Source: JAWKHR01 sp041394725 (lineage in GTDB: Bacteria; Acidobacteriota; Vicinamibacteria; Vicinamibacterales; SCN-69-37). Taken from it: a DNA stretch of 64,000 bases. A program made the position numbers and the translations under genes. Under the pieces are notes generated by a model. The model worked only from the letters and a program-made list of their open reading frames with translations, was not told where the DNA came from and did not search any database. This document shows positions 61,156 to 64,000 of this stretch, in pieces (the stretch's first letter is position 1; each line of letters begins with the position of its first letter). The stretch lies in contig JAWKHR010000013.1 of the NCBI GenBank assembly GCA_041394725.1, positions 62,001 through 126,000 of the forward strand, written 5' to 3'.

Positions 61156-63414
61156 ATGACGCGCATGCGAGCCCTGGCCCTGTCGTCCTTCTTCGTCGTC
61201 GCCGTGCTGCCGGCGGCGGGATCCGCGCCGCGGCAGGTACCGCTCACGCGCGCCAGCCTGCTGTTGGCCGTCGATCGGCTGATGGCGGATCGCTGGTACC
61301 CTCCGCCGTCGAACACGACGTCCGCGAGCGAATTCAGCACCACGCAGGTCGGGCTGGACAGGGCGATCGTCCGGGCCGCGCTCGCGTCCGAGTCCCCGGA
61401 CCTGCGCGCGCTCGCCATTCGGAGTCTCGGGCGGTTCGAGGATCCGGAGCAGGTCCCGCAGATCGCCGAGTACCTCGACGAGCGAAACCTGGACGTGCAG
61501 ATCGCGGCGATCGAGGCACTCGCGCAGGCGCTGCACACGTCGAAAGGCGAGGCCGTCCTCCCGGCCGTCGAGTTGATCCGGAACCGGATCGCGGCGGCGG
61601 GGCCGGTCATGGATCCGGGGGCCGGCACCGACACGCCGGCCGGCTCGCGCGCCGCGGCGCTGGCCGAGGCGCTCGGCCGGCTCAAGTACGACGCCGGCAA
61701 GGCGACCGAAATCGAGAACTGGCTCTGGGCGAATGTGCCCGCCGCCAACGTGGACAACATCATCTTCGTCTGGCTCACGACGCGGCTGGCCTGGGATCGC
61801 GGCTACGCGTTCACCGATCGGACGCGGACGATGCTGCGGAAGTACGCCGACCCGACCGGGACTCCGGCCACCGTTCCCGGCCGCGCGGGGGCCGCCCGGA
61901 GTCCCGTGCCCATGGCGCTGGCGCTCGAGGCGCTCGCGCGGACCGCGACCGAGGCCGACATCCCGATGATCGCGCGGGCCCTGGAGCTGCGGTGCCGCCT
62001 CGCAACCAAATGCGTGGATGAGGCCGCCACGCGCGTCCGCTATGCCGCCGTCAACATGGTCAACCCGCGGTGGGAGGGCGCGCGGCCGATTCTCGAGGCA
62101 GGCCTCCGGGACGAGGCCTATCAGATTCGACTGGCCACGATCCGGAAGATCGCGTCGGCGATTCCCGACCGGCCCGACTGTCGTCCGCTGGTCGAGGCGT
62201 TCGAGGATCGGCAGGAAATCGTCGCGCTGGAGGCGCTGCGGCTGGTCGATCCCCGATGCGACGACGCGGAGGACATCGCGCGCCGGCTGGCGGGCATCGC
62301 CGCCGGGCTGCCGCCCCGGGACGAGCCGGACTGGCATCGGCCGGCGCGCGCGTTCGAGTCGCTCGCGCGGTTCGATCCGGCGGCGGCCGGCGAGATGCTG
62401 ACCGGCGCGGCGCGAGTGAATCGGCGCTGGCAGGTGCGCGCGGCGGCGGCCCGCGTCGCCCTGGTGCTTCGCGACGAGGCGAGCCTCGTCATGCTGGCCG
62501 GCGATGCGGAGCCGAACGTGCGGACGGAGGCGATCGCGGGGCTGCAGCGGTTGAACAGCGCGTCGCTGTCGGCCGTCGCGATCCAGGCGCTCGGGAGCGA
62601 CGACCATCAACTGATTCGCGCCGCCGCCGGCGCGCTCGTGCGACCCGACGATCCGGCCGCGGCCATCGCGGCACTGATGGGGACGCTCGAGCGGCTGACG
62701 CGCGCGGGCAAGGACACGTCGCGCGACCCGCGCCTGGCGATCCTCAATCGGCTGAAGGCGCTTGCGAAGCCCGACGCGACCGGGCACTCACCCGTCGGGC
62801 CGGAGCTCGGGCGGTTGCAGTTGCGGCTCGAGGACTTCGACCCGAACGTGGCGGCCGCCGCGGCCGACGTGATCGAGGCCGCGACCGGCACGCGCCCGGC
62901 GGTCAATCCGACGCGTCGGCCGCCCGAGCAGCCCACGGCGGCCGAGCTGGAGACGCTGCCGACGGAGATGGTCGTCCGCATGGCCAACGGCGACGGGTTC
63001 CTGCTGGAGCTGCTGGTCGACGACGCGCCGCTGGCCGTCGCGCGGTTCGTCACGCGCGCCCGCGAGGGGTACTACGACGGCCTCACGTTCCACCGGATCG
63101 TGCCGCTGTTCGTCGTGCAGGGCGGCAGCCCGGGCGCGAATGAGTACATGGGGGACGCGCGCTACATGCGCGACGAGATCGGGCTGGCGCGTCACGCGCG
63201 CGGAGCGGTGGGCATCTCCACGCGGGGCCGGGACACGGGGGACGCGCAGTGGTTCATCGACCTCTGGCCGGTGCCGCGCCTGAACTACGACTACACGATC
63301 TTCGCCAGGGTCCTCGACACGCGCGACGGCCAGCGCGGGCGGTACGGCATCCGCGACAGCATGGACGCCGTGGACGCGATGCTCGAGGGCGCGACGATTG
63401 TCAGCGTCCGATAA
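61156..63414 (+). CDS. HEAT-repeat protein with C-terminal cyclophilin domain
   Basis: 752 aa. A signal peptide-like N-terminus (ALALSSFFVVAVLPAAGSA) is followed by a long array of HEAT/PBS-type helical repeats (for example DLRALAIRSLGRFEDPEQVP and DVQIAAIEALAQALHTSKGE, about 80-560), and about residues 600-752 form a cyclophilin-type peptidyl-prolyl isomerase (GYYDGLTFHRIVPLFVVQGG then GDAQWFIDLWPVPRLNYDYT). The unit probably acts in envelope protein folding or scaffolding. ATG 61156 has GAAGGGAG upstream. The gene lies 66 bp after the M28 peptidase and is followed by a strong palindrome. Confidence 0.9.
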   Translation: MTRMRALALSSFFVVAVLPAAGSAPRQVPLTRASLLLAVDRLMADRWYPPPSNTTSASEFSTTQVGLDRAIVRAALASESPDLRALAIRSLGRFEDPEQVPQIAEYLDERNLDVQIAAIEALAQALHTSKGEAVLPAVELIRNRIAAAGPVMDPGAGTDTPAGSRAAALAEALGRLKYDAGKATEIENWLWANVPAANVDNIIFVWLTTRLAWDRGYAFTDRTRTMLRKYADPTGTPATVPGRAGAARSPVPMALALEALARTATEADIPMIARALELRCRLATKCVDEAATRVRYAAVNMVNPRWEGARPILEAGLRDEAYQIRLATIRKIASAIPDRPDCRPLVEAFEDRQEIVALEALRLVDPRCDDAEDIARRLAGIAAGLPPRDEPDWHRPARAFESLARFDPAAAGEMLTGAARVNRRWQVRAAAARVALVLRDEASLVMLAGDAEPNVRTEAIAGLQRLNSASLSAVAIQALGSDDHQLIRAAAGALVRPDDPAAAIAALMGTLERLTRAGKDTSRDPRLAILNRLKALAKPDATGHSPVGPELGRLQLRLEDFDPNVAAAAADVIEAATGTRPAVNPTRRPPEQPTAAELETLPTEMVVRMANGDGFLLELLVDDAPLAVARFVTRAREGYYDGLTFHRIVPLFVVQGGSPGANEYMGDARYMRDEIGLARHARGAVGISTRGRDTGDAQWFIDLWPVPRLNYDYTIFARVLDTRDGQRGRYGIRDSMDAVDAMLEGATIVSVR

Positions 63415-63417
63415 CAC

Positions 63418-63470
63418 GACACCGGGAGTCTTTTTGCCGGATCGGCAAAAAGACTCCCGGTGTCTTTTTT
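63418..63470. terminator. Perfect hairpin with T-tract after the HEAT/cyclophilin gene
   Basis: GACACCGGGAGTCTTTTTGC… (63418-63439) and its exact reverse complement (63443-63464) form a 22-bp stem with a 3-nt loop, followed by a T7 run. It begins 3 bp after the stop codon. It can act as an intrinsic terminator on the + strand, but its exact symmetry also resembles a REP element of a third family. Confidence 0.7.
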
Positions 63471-63480
63471 TCTTCGCCCC

Positions 63481-63530
63481 CGAGACCTGTCCCCGAAACG
63501 GCCGGATCTGTGGAAAACAGACCCGTCCCC
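63481..63530. repeat. Half copy of the 37006-type REP element
   Basis: GAGACCTGTCCCCGAA and TCTGTGGAAAACAGACCCGT in this stretch match the right half of the element at 37069-37118. The left half is missing, and the third-family hairpin stands in its place. Confidence 0.8.
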
Positions 63531-64000
63531 CTAGATCACCGCAGGTTCCACCATGCGGATCGAGCCGGCGGCGGCGTCGATGTCGACGTCGAGGCCGATG
63601 GGCAGGGTCCACTGCGACATCGCGTGGCCGATCATCGCGCCCTGCCAGGCCGGCACGCCCAGCGGGTGGATGTGGTCGTTCAGTACTTCCTCCAGCGTGA
63701 ACGAGGCATAGCCGTCGCCGGGGGAACACTCACTGCACGTGCCGAAGACGAAGCCGGCCAGGCGAGTGAACCAGCCCGAGAGCGCGAGCTGCGTCATCAT
63801 CCGGTCGATCCGGTAGTAGCGCTCGTCCACGTCCTCGGTGAACAGCACCGCGCCGTCGAGCGACGGCACGTACGGCGACCCGGCGATGGTCGTCAGCACG
63901 CTGAGGTTGCCGCCGATCAGCCGCCCCCGCGCGCTGCCCGGCGTGATCACCCGGATTCGATCGTCGATCTGCGTCAGCACGTTGCGGTCGTTCGTCGTCT
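63531..64000 (-). CDS. LD-carboxypeptidase (S66 family), C-terminal part
   Basis: The frame is open to the window edge, so the N-terminus is missing. The visible 156 residues contain RGRLIGGNLSVLTTIAGSPY, GAVLFTEDVDERYYRIDRMM and WQGAMIGHAMSQWTLPIG, with the conserved Glu and the final His of the S66 Ser-Glu-His triad; the catalytic Ser would be further upstream. The family cleaves the L,D-peptide bond of murein tetrapeptides or peptide antibiotics (MccF type). The CTA stop complement at 63531 lies next to the REP element. It is convergent with the HEAT/cyclophilin gene. Confidence 0.88.
   Translation of the reverse strand, partial: TTNDRNVLTQIDDRIRVITPGSARGRLIGGNLSVLTTIAGSPYVPSLDGAVLFTEDVDERYYRIDRMMTQLALSGWFTRLAGFVFGTCSECSPGDGYASFTLEEVLNDHIHPLGVPAWQGAMIGHAMSQWTLPIGLDVDIDAAAGSIRMVEPAVI

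Noticed and set aside
59260..62787. 1175-codon open frame on the - strand opposite the peptidase genes
   Set aside because: Shadow of M28 and HEAT/cyclophilin coding sequence; starts and ends make no biological sense.

Overview
The window is a high-GC (roughly 70% by eye), densely packed bacterial chromosome segment. It has about fifty protein genes, no rRNA or tRNA gene, no CRISPR array and no recognisable transposase or prophage. Several features together suggest an Acidobacteriota genome, most likely of the Vicinamibacteria type: solitary signalling proteins with SpoIIE phosphatase, GAF and sigma-54 domains, large secreted M1/M28/M49 peptidases, HTH-transmembrane-propeller regulators, and palindromic REP elements. 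This placement is my inference and was not tested by phylogeny.

Layout. 1-2912: end of the F1 ATP synthase operon (atpA end, atpG, atpD, atpC). 2919-6391: PP2C phosphatase, a polysaccharide-type ABC exporter (permease plus ATPase with a cargo-binding C-terminal domain) and a heptose/glycerol-type nucleotidyltransferase, which fits cell-envelope polysaccharide work. 6349-12119: mfd, a SurA-like chaperone/isomerase and dus. 12116-18235: a Dabb protein, a collagen-like Gly/Pro/Arg-rich protein, and a signalling island (sigma-54 response regulator, small HTH protein, stand-alone histidine-phosphotransfer-like mini protein, FliA-like sigma factor behind a candidate sigma-54 promoter, hybrid histidine kinase). 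18254-23535: PCYCGC lipoprotein, dienoyl-CoA-reductase-type SDR, YhaM-like exoribonuclease, Lrp regulator with an EamA exporter and good operator candidates, an HExxH membrane protein and a FabZ-like dehydratase. 23581-32800: GAF/SpoIIE phosphatase, PDZ protein, GAF membrane protein, lipid kinase, DsbD, and a solitary NuoG. 32963-42895: M1 peptidase, second SpoIIE phosphatase, GT-C-like membrane protein, AI-2E permease, AlaA-like aminotransferase, TPR protein. 42908-50006: an HTH/membrane/propeller regulator divergent from a tightly coupled five-gene sarcosine-oxidase-like amine oxidase cassette. 50076-57198: DoxX, SDR, aminotransferase, nitroreductase, DinB, MetF-like reductase, D-cysteine desulfhydrase-like enzyme, beta-CASP hydrolase. 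57257-64000: dipeptidyl peptidase III, M28 lipoprotein peptidase, HEAT/cyclophilin fusion, and the 3' part of an LD-carboxypeptidase.

Two genome-level patterns stand out. First, at least thirteen genes have a -10-like hexamer (TANNNT type) 6-9 nt before the start codon and no Shine-Dalgarno sequence, so leaderless transcription appears common. Second, long palindromic REP/REPIN-type repeats of three sequence families occur at 5314-5395, 37006-37118, 59201-59313 and 63418-63530. Two of them are translated in the same reading frame: one forms a linker inside the polysaccharide ABC ATPase, and the other supplies the start codon and n-region of a lipoprotein peptidase. These in-frame REPINs, the sigma-54/mini-DHp/sigma-28 island and the amine-oxidase cassette with its membrane regulator are the most interesting parts of the window.
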